Source: Flavobacteriales bacterium UBA4422 | Lineage (GTDB): Bacteria > Bacteroidota > Bacteroidia > Flavobacteriales_G > Salibacteraceae | Length of the DNA: 64,000 nucleotides | Reading direction: 5' to 3' | NCBI GenBank assembly: GCA_002389645.1 | Contig: DGQE01000012.1 | Location: 126,098 to 190,097, forward strand | Shown here: positions 16,585 through 25,473 of the stretch, one piece after another | How the letters are laid out: each line of letters starts with the position of its first letter | How positions within the stretch are numbered: position 1 is the stretch's first letter | Position numbers and translations under genes: made by a program | Notes under the pieces: model-generated | The model's database searches: none | Seen by the model: the letters and a program-made list of their open reading frames with translations, nothing else | What the model was told of the DNA's origin: nothing

Positions 16585-17667
16585 TTACTTCAAAAAGGGA
16601 AACTTCACAACTCGTGCAGGGAGCACCTTATTTCTAATGATGATATTCACTTCAGAACCTTCAGTGAAATAGGGGCGGTTTACGTAACCCATAGCTATTG
16701 CCTTGCCTAAAGAAGGTGCCATAGTGCCGCTTGTCACCTCACCAATAACGTCCCCTTCTTTGTTCTGAATTTCATATCCATGGCGTGGAATTGGACCTTT
16801 TTCCAATACTTCAAAACCAACCAACTTCCGAGAAACTCCCGCCTCTTTTTGATCTTTCAGCGCTTCAGAATTGGTGAAATCTTTGGTGAATTTCGTAACC
16901 CAACCTAATCCGGCTTCTAATGGTGAAGTATCATCGTTAATATCATTGCCATATAAGCAAAAGCCCATTTCCATGCGCAATGTATCTCTAGCTCCTAATC
17001 CCGCTGGCATGATGTTTTGATCTTTTCCAGCTTCAAATACAGCATCCCAAATTTTCTCGGCTACGTCATTTTTGAAATAAATTTCATAACCACCAGATCC
17101 AGTATAGCCCGTAGTCGCAACAATCACATCCTCTACTCCGGCAAATTCACCCACTTGAACCGTGTAATAAGGCATAGATTCAATAGCTAAATCAGTCAAT
17201 GACTCGATAGCAGCAGTTGCTTTTGGTCCTTGAATGGCCAACAATGAATATTCATCAGAGCGATCAACCATATTGACATTAGCAGTATTGTGCTTTTGAA
17301 TCCAATCCCAGTCTTTTTCCATGTTAGATGCATTCACCACCAACATGTACTCACTTTCTCCAAGGCAATAAACGAGTAAATCATCAACGATTCCACCTGT
17401 GTTATTTGGCAAGCAAGAGTATTGCACCTTACCAGGGGTTAACTTAGAAGCATCGTTAGAAGTAACTCGCTGAATCAAGTCTAAAGCACCTTCTCCACTC
17501 ACGAAAAATTCACCCATGTGAGAAACATCAAAAACGCCAACATTCTCTCTCACGTTCAAGTGTTCTGCACCTAAGTTAGAATATTGAACAGGCATGTCAT
17601 ATCCTGCAAAAGGGACCATTTTTGCTCCAAGAGCTATGTGCTTATCGTAGAGGGCTGTCTTTTTCAT
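16585..17667 (-). CDS. gcvT: Aminomethyltransferase (glycine cleavage T protein)
   Basis: GcvT transfers the aminomethyl carbon of glycine from the lipoylated H protein to tetrahydrofolate, releasing ammonia. The 360-aa product matches throughout: MVPFAGYDMPVQYSNLGAEH (about 17-36), GVFDVSHMGEF (about 44-54), ARDTLRMEMGFCLYGND (about 227-243), EVTSGTMAPSLGKAIAMGYV (about 311-330). Length is as expected. No gcvP or gcvH is in the window, as is common in Bacteroidota where the genes are scattered. A TACATTTG box lies upstream at 17688-17695 on this strand. Confidence 0.96.
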   Translation of the reverse strand: MKKTALYDKHIALGAKMVPFAGYDMPVQYSNLGAEHLNVRENVGVFDVSHMGEFFVSGEGALDLIQRVTSNDASKLTPGKVQYSCLPNNTGGIVDDLLVYCLGESEYMLVVNASNMEKDWDWIQKHNTANVNMVDRSDEYSLLAIQGPKATAAIESLTDLAIESMPYYTVQVGEFAGVEDVIVATTGYTGSGGYEIYFKNDVAEKIWDAVFEAGKDQNIMPAGLGARDTLRMEMGFCLYGNDINDDTSPLEAGLGWVTKFTKDFTNSEALKDQKEAGVSRKLVGFEVLEKGPIPRHGYEIQNKEGDVIGEVTSGTMAPSLGKAIAMGYVNRPYFTEGSEVNIIIRNKVLPARVVKFPFLK

Positions 17668-17711
17668 AATGTGATTTGTTGCGGCCGCAAATGTAATATC
17701 AATGTGAGCTT

Positions 17712-18803
17712 CTACGCTCGAAGAAGCGCATCGAATAGTGAAAGGTATTTCTGTCCATTTGCATTTACCGAATAAAGCTCTTCCACAGTTTCTCTTCCTG
17801 CTTTTCCAACATCTTGTCTAAGCTGCTCATTCTCAACTAGCGCTGATATTTGATCAAACCAATCGTCTTCATTTTGCGGAAGAAAGCCATTTTTTCCAGA
17901 TTGAATAATCTCTGTGTTTACTCCAACGGGTGACATCAAAGTTGGAATCTCTAGCGCCATGTATTGCAAGCCCTTCAATCCACATTTGCCTTTCGCCCAT
18001 TCATCATTTGGTAATGGCATAATACCAATATCCATGGCGCAAAGGTCTTCAATTTCAGTAGAAGCATTCCAACCTTTTCCTTTTACACCGAGTTCTTTGT
18101 GTTCATAGTTACCATCTCCAATAACAGAAATAGAAATTCTATCAGCATATTTTTCTTTCAATCTTTTCAGCACAGGAACAGCATGGTTGAAATGCTGAAT
18201 TGTAGTAATGCTTCCGCTCCAACCAATGGTCACAACATCCTTGGCGAGTTTCTTACTTATCGGCTTATATGATTCCGTGTCTATGGTTGTTGGGATGATT
18301 GATACATTTCGATTAAATGCTCTGGCATAATCTGCCAAATAATCATTACCGGCAATGATGTGGTCCGAAACCGAAACAATCTTTGCGGTCTTACCCGCAT
18401 TCTTTAAAAAATTGAGTGCCTTGTTCGCCTCAGAAACATTACTCAGCCAAATGCTGTCATCAAAATCAAAAACTAACTTGGCATTGCTTTTAGCAAACTT
18501 TCGTTCAAAAATAGTTGTACCCGTCATGAAGGCCTCCCGCTGAACGAAGATGATACCGAATGAATCTGCTCGCGCGGCATCGCTCTGTCTCCTTTTAAAA
18601 CTCTTCGCAACAATACGTGCCTTCTTATCGATGTTTCCTTTGGAATAAAAGACTTTATCATCTTCTTCATCAATTAAAAAAGACAATTCACATTCGTAAC
18701 CATGAGCTTCAAACAGAGATAAATACTGTTCGAAACGGAAGCGTTGTGAAGGTGACCTATTCAGCCGGTGCTGAGCGATAAAAAGGATCTTGCGGTTTGC
18801 CAT
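17712..18803 (-). CDS. Glycosyltransferase, family 4-like
   Basis: A cytosolic GT-B-fold transferase of 363 aa, probably adding a sugar to a lipid- or polysaccharide-linked acceptor. Features: KILFIAQHRLNRSPSQRFRF (about 4-23), IGWSGSITTIQHF (about 193-205), and the C-terminal nucleotide-sugar-binding stretch MDIGIMPLPNDEWAKGKCGL (about 258-277) followed by KGLQYMALEIPTLMSPVGVN. The ATG overlaps the stop of the epimerase gene upstream by one base, so the two are translated together. With the GT2 gene at 19962 this makes a small surface-sugar cluster. Confidence 0.85.
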   Translation of the reverse strand: MANRKILFIAQHRLNRSPSQRFRFEQYLSLFEAHGYECELSFLIDEEDDKVFYSKGNIDKKARIVAKSFKRRQSDAARADSFGIIFVQREAFMTGTTIFERKFAKSNAKLVFDFDDSIWLSNVSEANKALNFLKNAGKTAKIVSVSDHIIAGNDYLADYARAFNRNVSIIPTTIDTESYKPISKKLAKDVVTIGWSGSITTIQHFNHAVPVLKRLKEKYADRISISVIGDGNYEHKELGVKGKGWNASTEIEDLCAMDIGIMPLPNDEWAKGKCGLKGLQYMALEIPTLMSPVGVNTEIIQSGKNGFLPQNEDDWFDQISALVENEQLRQDVGKAGRETVEELYSVNANGQKYLSLFDALLRA

Positions 18804-19798
18804 TAATCATCTATTCTCCAGGCTGGTGGTAGATTCTCATTAATTTCAATATTCTCGAAGCGTGAGCTTTCTCTCGAACCAACTTTTTTCGCCCAAGCAG
18901 ACATTTTGTTGATTCCTTCTTGCAAAGGAGTGTATTCGCTCATGTTAAAAATTGATTTCACTTTAGAATGGTCAGCATAAGCATGCACAACCTCGTTTCG
19001 AGGAGGAAGGTGTTTCAATTCGCAAGTATCATTCATTCCATTCATCACTGCTTGAGCTAACTCTACTACTGTATATTCCTGGTCGGCACCGATATTGAAA
19101 ATTTCGTTGTAAGCTTCTTTAACCTCAACAGATTTAGCAATTACCGGAGCTACATCATCAATATAGCTGAATGCTCTAGTCTGCTTTCCATCACCAAAAA
19201 CGGTCAAGCTTTCGCCCTTCATCAATTGATTCATGAAAATGCCGACCACATTACGGTAGCGATCTCCGATGTTCTGAAACTCACCGTAAACGTTATGAGG
19301 TCTAAAAATGATTGAGTTCAACCCAAACATTTCATGCGCGCATTTCAAGTCCATTTCTACCGCATACTTTGCCACGCCATAAGGGTCTTCTGGCAGTGGG
19401 TTCATATTTTCACGCATGGGTGGTTCTTGCTCACCGTACACGGCAATCGAAGAGTTAAATACAAAACACTTGATTTTATGCTTTACCGACTCATTGATCA
19501 AGTTAACACTGCCTAGAAGATTGTTACTGTAGTTAAACCTTCGAATGAAATGACTCAACCCTTCTGCAGCGTATGCGGCCAGATGGTAAACGTAATCGAA
19601 TTGGTGGTCATTAAACAGCTGCTCAACCAACTTTTCATCTTCAACAGAACCCTTGATAAATACTGCTCGACCATCCACATTATCTTCAAAACCTCCGGAA
19701 AGATCATCTAGAACTACTACTTCATATCTCGCGTCAAGCAAATGCTTTGTTACGTGAGCTCCGATAAAACCAGCTCCACCGGTAACCAATGCCTTCAT
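18803..19798 (-). CDS. NAD-dependent nucleotide-sugar epimerase/dehydratase
   Basis: An extended short-chain dehydrogenase of 331 aa. TGGAGFIGAH (about 6-15) binds NAD, VYHLAAYAA (about 70-78) follows, and the active-site set is a Ser in FNSSIAVYG (about 113-121) with YGVAK (about 139-143). The family interconverts UDP- or GDP-sugars, with UDP-glucose 4-epimerase closest in style. The substrate is not determined. The overlapping glycosyltransferase downstream suggests it supplies that enzyme's donor sugar. A TACTTTTG box lies at 19815-19822 upstream. Confidence 0.88.
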   Translation of the reverse strand: MKALVTGGAGFIGAHVTKHLLDARYEVVVLDDLSGGFEDNVDGRAVFIKGSVEDEKLVEQLFNDHQFDYVYHLAAYAAEGLSHFIRRFNYSNNLLGSVNLINESVKHKIKCFVFNSSIAVYGEQEPPMRENMNPLPEDPYGVAKYAVEMDLKCAHEMFGLNSIIFRPHNVYGEFQNIGDRYRNVVGIFMNQLMKGESLTVFGDGKQTRAFSYIDDVAPVIAKSVEVKEAYNEIFNIGADQEYTVVELAQAVMNGMNDTCELKHLPPRNEVVHAYADHSKVKSIFNMSEYTPLQEGINKMSAWAKKVGSRESSRFENIEINENLPPAWRIDD

Positions 19799-19961
19799 GT
19801 GTCAGAATTTGGCTCAAAAGTACTTTTATTGAAACATTCCTAAAAGCAAATCATTAACGTATTGAGGACATGTGAATAGTAACTCCCAATGCGTTTATTT
19901 TTGAAGTCAACGTGAGACTCAATTTTCTTCATTAACGACCACTTAATTAATAATTATCGTA

Positions 19962-20918
19962 GTGAATAGTTCTCAGCAACTCATCAGTATTATCATGCCG
20001 ATGAAAAATGCCGCACATTGGATAGAGGAGTGTTTGGATTCGATATTAAATCAGTCATACTCTATTTGGGAATTAATTGCTATTAACGACCATTCAACAG
20101 ATAATACTTCCACAATGCTTGAAGGCTATTCCAAAATAGATGGTCGAATAAAGCTGTATCAAAACTCTGGCAATGGAATAATAGATGCGTTGAACACAGC
20201 ATTAAATTATACAAGGGGTGATTGGATCACACGCATGGATGCTGACGATATTATGCCAAAGGACAAACTTGAAGTATTGGTTGCTACGCTCGATTGGAAT
20301 GAAAAGGTTGTGGCAACTGGAAAGGTGAAGTACTTTTCAAGCACAAGAATATCTCAAGGTTATTTAGAGTATGAAGCCTGGCTAAACGACCGAGTAACTG
20401 AAAATGACCATTGGGATTGGATATATCGAGAATGTATTGTATCCAGCGCCAATTGGCTTGCTCATCGAAAAAATGTAAACTTCGAAAAGAACCTTTATCC
20501 CGAAGATTATGCATTAACGTTTTATTGGTTTAGCAATAAGGTTAAAATTCTAGGTTCAAACCAAATCACTCATTTGTGGCGAGAACACCGTCAAAGAACA
20601 TCGAGAAACTCTGAAGATTATCAACAAGCTTCGTTCTTCAAACTTAAAATCAATCAATTTCTAAAACTCACAAAAGTCCAAGAAAGACCACTTGTGGTGA
20701 TGGGTAAAAATCAAAAGTCTCAGCTTACAATTGAACTCTTGAAAAACCAGCACGTAGACTATTTACATATTCATTCAGAGAATATTGACCAGTTCGAAAA
20801 GGTTGATCGTCCACAAGTGTTAATCGCTGTCTTCCCGAAAGACGAAGAAAAACGATTAATTCAAGAACTAATGACCAGCAAGAAATTGAAAATGGGTCAA
20901 GATTGGTGGTGGCTCTAA
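19962..20918 (+). CDS. Glycosyltransferase family 2
   Basis: The 318-aa protein starts with the GT-A nucleotide-sugar domain: LISIIMPMKNAAHWIEECLD (about 7-26), LIAINDHSTDNTS (about 38-50) and RGDWITRMDADDIM (about 85-98), where DAD is the metal-binding DxD-type motif. The C-terminal 100 residues (about 215-318) are not GT-like (RPLVVMGKNQKSQLTIELL...) and may form a second Rossmann-like domain. The start is a GTG. It is divergent from the epimerase/GT4 pair and probably belongs to the same polysaccharide or glycolipid function. Confidence 0.85.
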   Translation: MNSSQQLISIIMPMKNAAHWIEECLDSILNQSYSIWELIAINDHSTDNTSTMLEGYSKIDGRIKLYQNSGNGIIDALNTALNYTRGDWITRMDADDIMPKDKLEVLVATLDWNEKVVATGKVKYFSSTRISQGYLEYEAWLNDRVTENDHWDWIYRECIVSSANWLAHRKNVNFEKNLYPEDYALTFYWFSNKVKILGSNQITHLWREHRQRTSRNSEDYQQASFFKLKINQFLKLTKVQERPLVVMGKNQKSQLTIELLKNQHVDYLHIHSENIDQFEKVDRPQVLIAVFPKDEEKRLIQELMTSKKLKMGQDWWWL

Positions 20919-20987
20919 TAATGAAAAAGAATCCTCACCAGACATTGACCTTTCTATATTTGACGCAAAATAATCAACCGCCACAGT

Positions 20988-21329
20988 ATGTCTGATAATT
21001 CACCCTGTCCTCAATGCAACTTTCAATTTGGTTACTCCACTGGAGGGGAATTAATGATGTGTCCTGAATGTGGTTATGAGTGGAATCCTTCAGAATCAGA
21101 ACAAGAAACTCCTGATGAAGTGATTAAAGATGCCAATGGAACAGTTCTTTCTGATGGAGACAGCGTCATAGTTTTAAAAAACCTTCCCGTTAAAGGAGTG
21201 CCACAAACAATAAAAGCTGGGACCAAAGTAAAGAACATACGATTGACTGATGGCGATCACAATATTGACTGCAAAATCGATGGTTTTGGTTCGATGTCTT
21301 TAAAATCTGAGTTTGTCAAGAAAGTATAA
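20988..21329 (+). CDS. Zinc-ribbon YjdM/PhnA-like protein
   Basis: The 113-aa protein opens with a zinc ribbon (CPQC at 7-10 and CPEC at 25-28) and continues with the KDANGTVLSDGDSVIVLKNL (about 47-66) domain of the YjdM family, formerly called PhnA. Despite the old name it is not phosphonoacetate hydrolase, and its function is not established. Length and both domains are complete. A stand-alone gene with short spacers on each side. Confidence 0.9.
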   Translation: MSDNSPCPQCNFQFGYSTGGELMMCPECGYEWNPSESEQETPDEVIKDANGTVLSDGDSVIVLKNLPVKGVPQTIKAGTKVKNIRLTDGDHNIDCKIDGFGSMSLKSEFVKKV

Positions 21330-21391
21330 TTTTCGAATAGACAATTGTCAATAATCTACTTTCGCAGCCGATATACTAAAAACTTACATAA

Positions 21392-22135
21392 ATGAATTTA
21401 TTGAAAAAAATTGGCGGATTAATGGCCATTGCATTATTCTTAGGAACTAGTTTAATTGCCCAAAAGAACGTAGCCGTAGTTACTTTTTATGCTGATAAGC
21501 ATATTGACTTTTCACAATTAGATGGAGATGTAGCCTTGGCAGCTGGAGTAGCTTCATTGTCAGAAAACGACAACTTCAATCTTCAGCCTGTTTTGAACAA
21601 TTTCCACGAGACATTCTTCACTGATTATACTCCACAATTCCCATTTAATGTGCTGCCTGAATCAGAAGTAATCAATAACGTTGAATACCAAGCCTATGAG
21701 AGCAAGCGGGGTGAAACAAGTGATGAAGATCGCAATAAGTTTTTTCAACGCTATCTTACCTACGAAGGTTACAAACCAATGGGCAATACATTGCTGAAAA
21801 AGAATAGTAATGAAACAGCAATGCTTGAAATATTCAAAGACGTTGATGGGGTAATGCTCGTAAACATTGAATATGCTTTTGTAAAAAAGACTGTCCCTTT
21901 CACTGCTGGCATTCAAGCCTTCGTAAAAATTCAACTTTACAATCGTGAAGGTAAAAAAGTGTTCAAGATTAGAAAATATGCTACATCAAAAAAGAGTGTA
22001 GCCATAGTCGGTGGTATTCCAATTATGACTCCTGACAAACTTCTACCACTTTGTGAAAATGCAACAGCAGAAGTAATTGAAGATTTGAACAAAAAACTAA
22101 AGAAAATCGCTGCAAAATCTGCTAAGAAATTATAG
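21392..22135 (+). CDS. Exported protein of unknown function, 247 aa
   Basis: A signal peptide (about 1-23, ending SLIAQ) is followed by a basic soluble protein with KNVAVVTFYADKHIDFSQLD at the mature start and a Lys-rich C-terminus (KKLKKIAAKSAKKL). No family is recognised. The middle contains beta-strand-like stretches such as VDGVMLVNIEYAFVKK (about 151-166). It probably resides in the periplasm or outer membrane. A TACTTTCG box lies at 21357-21364 and a terminator follows the stop. Confidence 0.7.
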   Translation: MNLLKKIGGLMAIALFLGTSLIAQKNVAVVTFYADKHIDFSQLDGDVALAAGVASLSENDNFNLQPVLNNFHETFFTDYTPQFPFNVLPESEVINNVEYQAYESKRGETSDEDRNKFFQRYLTYEGYKPMGNTLLKKNSNETAMLEIFKDVDGVMLVNIEYAFVKKTVPFTAGIQAFVKIQLYNREGKKVFKIRKYATSKKSVAIVGGIPIMTPDKLLPLCENATAEVIEDLNKKLKKIAAKSAKKL

Positions 22136-22149
22136 TATTCCTTCCCATC

Positions 22150-22180
22150 AAAAAAAGCAGGCCTCGGTCTGCTTTTTTTT
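22150..22180 (+). terminator. Intrinsic terminator after the exported protein gene
   Basis: The stem AAAAAAAGCAG (22150-22160) pairs with CTGCTTTTTTT (22169-22179) around a short G/C loop and ends in a T run of eight. It lies 15 bases after the stop at 22135. The A-rich left arm means it could also work from the other strand. Confidence 0.88.
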
Positions 22181-22246
22181 GATAAATAATTTAAATATAT
22201 TCTATTACTTAGACTTATAGAAAAGGTTCAATACATTTGGTCCCTT

Positions 22247-22543
22247 ATGATTTCAAGAGCAAGCATGCACTTTTTCTTTGGTTTGAGCCTCATTTTATGC
22301 ACACTAAACCTTAGCGTACAATGTTGGTCATCAGATGTTTTTTTTGCCGAAATCAATGAAGAAATTGAGCAAGTTCTAGAAGAAGATTTGCCGATTGAGG
22401 TCAATTTCACAATTTTATATTCTGGTCGAAATACTCCTCAAATGCTCAGTAATCGATCAGTTTTAATACAGTGGGTAAACAGCTATCAAGCTCTTCATTT
22501 TTTTGAAATAGATTCTCCACCTCCCGAAGTGATTGCCTGTTAA
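22247..22543 (+). CDS. Small exported protein, 98 aa, unknown
   Basis: The frame starts with a hydrophobic signal (MISRASMHFFFGLSLILCTL, to about residue 25) and gives a short acidic mature part with no recognised domain (EINEEIEQVLEEDLPIEVNF, about 35-54). It ends SPPPEVIAC. A TACATTTG box at 22232-22239 stands just before the ATG, which supports expression. Otherwise there is little to say, and coding status is moderately likely. It lies directly upstream of the SulP transporter. Confidence 0.6.
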   Translation: MISRASMHFFFGLSLILCTLNLSVQCWSSDVFFAEINEEIEQVLEEDLPIEVNFTILYSGRNTPQMLSNRSVLIQWVNSYQALHFFEIDSPPPEVIAC

Positions 22544-22603
22544 GAATCAAGTGGTTTCATAAACACCTCTTTTCAATCACATTTCTCATTTCAAAAAATT
22601 ATC

Positions 22604-24247
22604 ATGTTCAAACACTTTGGTAACGATCTGTCAGCAGGTCTTGTAGTATTTTTAGTAGCAGTACCCCTTTGTTTAGGTATCGCTTTAGCCTCTGGGGCAC
22701 CTCTATTTTCTGGAATCATTTCAGGAATGGTAGGAGGTGTCATAGTCGGAATCATTAGTGGGTCAAAATTTGGCGTTAGTGGTCCAGCCGCAGGACTAAC
22801 CGTAATAGTTGCTGATGCGATTTTGAGATTAGGCACAAATGCTGACGGAATTTTCAGTCTAGAGCGAGGGTTTCCATTGTTTCTTTCTGCAGTAGTTATT
22901 GCTGGAGTTATTCAATTGGTATTGGCCTTTGCCAAATCAGGCATCATCGGCTATTATTTTCCTAACTCAGTAATTAAAGGAATGCTCACCGCTATTGGAG
23001 TAATAATTGTCTTAAAACAGATTCCTCATGCCTTAGGTCATGATGTTATTGCTGAAGGGTTTGATGGGTTCTGGCAAGAGGATGGAGAAAACACTTTCAC
23101 GGAATTAATGATCGCATTTGGTGATATTAATCCAGCAGCTGTAATAGTAACTTCAGTATCCATGCTGATCCTAATCATTTGGGAGATGAATTTCATGAAA
23201 AGAATTAAACTCTTTAACATCATTCAAGGGCCACTTATTGTAGTGACAGTTGGCATATTATTCACTCGCCTTTGCCTTGATTTGGAGAGCTTAAATTTCG
23301 AACAAGATGAAATGGTTGGAATTCCACTAATATCTGAAGCAGGCGGGTTTACGGCACTCTTCACCACACCTGATTGGAGCATGATATTCAAAAGTGAGCT
23401 TTGGGTTATTGCATTTACCATAGCAATAGTGGCTAGTCTTGAAACGTTGCTTTGTGTAGAAGCTACGGACAAAATGGATCCAGAAAAAGATGTTACTCCA
23501 ACAAATAGAGAGCTAATCGCTCAAGGCGTTGGAAATATATCATCAGGACTTATTGGGGGGCTTCCTGTCACACAAGTTATTGTTAGGAGTTCAGCGAATA
23601 TTCAATCAGGAGGTAAAACTAAACTGGCAACGATCATTCATGGAGTATTTATAGGTATTAGTGTTTTCATTCTTCCAGATTTTTTAAATATGATCCCTCT
23701 TTCTAGCTTAGCAGCAATACTTCTAATGGTAGGCTACAAACTTGCTAAACCCTCAATTTTCATTGAAATGTCCAGAAGTGGACGAGATCAATTCCTCACC
23801 TTTATGATTACGTTTTTGGGTATTGTATTTACTGATTTATTAGTAGGAATAGGTATTGGATTAGCTGTAGGGTTCTTCATGATTTTATGGAAGAACTTCT
23901 CCACACCATTCAGCTTTAGTGAAATAATTGATGAGGGTAAACCCATTGAAATTGTACTTTCAGAAAACGTTACATTCTTGAATAAAGCGAGTATTCTTAA
24001 AGCTTTGAATGCCATTCCGAATGATGCGGAAGTAGTGATTGATGCAACAAAAACACATTACATTCACCCAGATGTTATCGAAATTATCGAAGACTTTATG
24101 ATCAAGGCAAAACAGCATGAAATGAAAGTGGAGATTAAAGGTGATTTTAGAGAAGTGAATAAAAACCACCTTGCCTTTTTTCTCAAGAAGGTCTCAAAAG
24201 ATGGAAATTACAAAACCCCTTATTTTAAAACTGTATTCAAGAATTAA
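22604..24247 (+). CDS. SulP family anion transporter with C-terminal STAS-like domain
   Basis: The 547-aa inner-membrane protein has about 12-14 membrane helices. It starts with DLSAGLVVFLVAVPLCLGIA (about 8-27), carries the SulP-specific SGPAAGLTVIV (about 59-69) and GGLPVTQVIVRSSANIQSGG (about 324-343), and ends with a short STAS-like cytosolic domain (about 440-540; VTFLNKASILKALNAIP). SulP proteins move sulfate, bicarbonate or other anions. Because a beta-carbonic anhydrase gene lies head-on immediately downstream, bicarbonate is the likely substrate, as for BicA-type systems. This is inferred, not shown. Confidence 0.9.
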   Translation: MFKHFGNDLSAGLVVFLVAVPLCLGIALASGAPLFSGIISGMVGGVIVGIISGSKFGVSGPAAGLTVIVADAILRLGTNADGIFSLERGFPLFLSAVVIAGVIQLVLAFAKSGIIGYYFPNSVIKGMLTAIGVIIVLKQIPHALGHDVIAEGFDGFWQEDGENTFTELMIAFGDINPAAVIVTSVSMLILIIWEMNFMKRIKLFNIIQGPLIVVTVGILFTRLCLDLESLNFEQDEMVGIPLISEAGGFTALFTTPDWSMIFKSELWVIAFTIAIVASLETLLCVEATDKMDPEKDVTPTNRELIAQGVGNISSGLIGGLPVTQVIVRSSANIQSGGKTKLATIIHGVFIGISVFILPDFLNMIPLSSLAAILLMVGYKLAKPSIFIEMSRSGRDQFLTFMITFLGIVFTDLLVGIGIGLAVGFFMILWKNFSTPFSFSEIIDEGKPIEIVLSENVTFLNKASILKALNAIPNDAEVVIDATKTHYIHPDVIEIIEDFMIKAKQHEMKVEIKGDFREVNKNHLAFFLKKVSKDGNYKTPYFKTVFKN

Positions 24248-24253
24248 CTGAAC

Positions 24254-24880
24254 CTAATCGAGATAATAAATCTCCATAATATTTTCCAACAACTTTGGAA
24301 AGTCAATATTTAAATCGATCAGCCCACCGGAGTGAATATCGAAAACCCATCCATGAACTGCGATGCCCCTCTGTCTGAATGCCGTCTGAACTACTGAGGT
24401 TTTGATAACATTTACACACTGCTCCTGAACGTTCAGCTCCACAAGGCGCTTATACTTTTCTTCTTCATTTGTGATTGCATCCAATTCATTCTGATGAATC
24501 CTATATACATCGCGAATGTTCCTTAGCCATGGGTTTAATATCCCCAAATCTGCCGACTGCATAGCCGCCTTCACACCACCGCAGTAATAATGACCACAGA
24601 CTACGATATGACTTACTTTAAGATACTTGACAGCATATTCTATTACCGACATTACATTTAAGTCAGTATTCGGTACCATGTTAGCAATATTCCGGTGAAC
24701 AAATGCTTCACCAGGCTGAATACCCATAATATCTTCAGCTGTCACTCGACTGTCGGAACATCCTATGTAAAGAATATCGGGACTCTGCCCTTCTGATAGG
24801 TTTTTAAAATAGTCCTTGTCTAGGCCTAATTTTTCATCGACCCACTTTTTGTTGTTGTCAAATATTGTCTTGATATCCAT
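24254..24880 (-). CDS. Beta-class carbonic anhydrase
   Basis: A zinc enzyme interconverting CO2 and bicarbonate in the cytosol. The 208-aa product has the zinc and active-site set in YIGCSDSRVTAEDIMG (about 38-53, Cys41/Asp43/Arg45), HRNIANMV (about 62-69), and VVCGHYYCGGVKAA (about 93-106, His97/Cys100). Length is normal. Its stop is six bases from the stop of the SulP transporter on the other strand, a convergent pairing suggesting shared work in inorganic-carbon handling. Confidence 0.95.
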   Translation of the reverse strand: MDIKTIFDNNKKWVDEKLGLDKDYFKNLSEGQSPDILYIGCSDSRVTAEDIMGIQPGEAFVHRNIANMVPNTDLNVMSVIEYAVKYLKVSHIVVCGHYYCGGVKAAMQSADLGILNPWLRNIRDVYRIHQNELDAITNEEEKYKRLVELNVQEQCVNVIKTSVVQTAFRQRGIAVHGWVFDIHSGGLIDLNIDFPKLLENIMEIYYLD

Positions 24881-24938
24881 GGCAGTTGATTGCGGTTTTG
24901 ATGTTGACTATTATGGCTGGCAATATAAGTATTTGACT

Positions 24939-25343
24939 TCAACCTAAATTCGGTGAAAACTTTAAAAGAAGTTGCTTAAACCGATCCAGTGCGATTTTGC
25001 TATTGATGGCAAACTGCATTGCATAGCCTTCTGAGAATTTACTTGCGCTTTCGATATCATCATGAAGAAGTTGTAAATCTTGGTCATTCAAGAAACCCTT
25101 TCTTTCCTTTTCAGAAAGGGTCAAGCTGATCAGAAAATAATTACTTTGGGGTATGAGATAAAACAAATCCTTATTCTCATTATTTACAAAAAGCACCCAA
25201 CCAGTTCCCTTTAAAAAAACCCAATCTTTCTTGTAGTTACTCGCAAGCATATTGAGTTCATGATAAAACTCAAACGCAGCTCCCAAAGATGATTTTAATG
25301 CTTTATCCGAAGGAGTTTCTTTAGGGTATGCAGTAGATTTCAT
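24939..25343 (-). CDS. DUF3788-like protein
   Basis: Choosing the ATG at 25343 (MKSTAYPKETPSDKALKSSLG) gives 134 aa and matches the usual start of DUF3788 proteins. A TTG 30 bases upstream is an alternative. The core GTGWVLFVNNENKDLFYLIP (about 46-65) and NYFLISLTLSEKERKGFL (about 68-85) resembles the DUF3788 strand-helix pattern ending in KEREG-like residues. The function of this family is unknown. It stands alone upstream of carbonic anhydrase on the same strand. Confidence 0.65.
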   Translation of the reverse strand: MKSTAYPKETPSDKALKSSLGAAFEFYHELNMLASNYKKDWVFLKGTGWVLFVNNENKDLFYLIPQSNYFLISLTLSEKERKGFLNDQDLQLLHDDIESASKFSEGYAMQFAINSKIALDRFKQLLLKFSPNLG

Positions 25344-25473
25344 GCTTTGAATTAATTTTTTCAATGTTACCAACTTTTTGGTTAATAAAGACCGTAAACC
25401 GAATTCACTATTTTCTGATGAAAAGCGCTGAAATCACTTATTCATATCTTTCCAATCTATAAGCACTCAAAAT

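Noticed and set aside
20944..20962. Promoter before the YjdM-like gene
   Set aside because: TATATTTG is present but the nearest TTG is only seven bases upstream instead of about 19.
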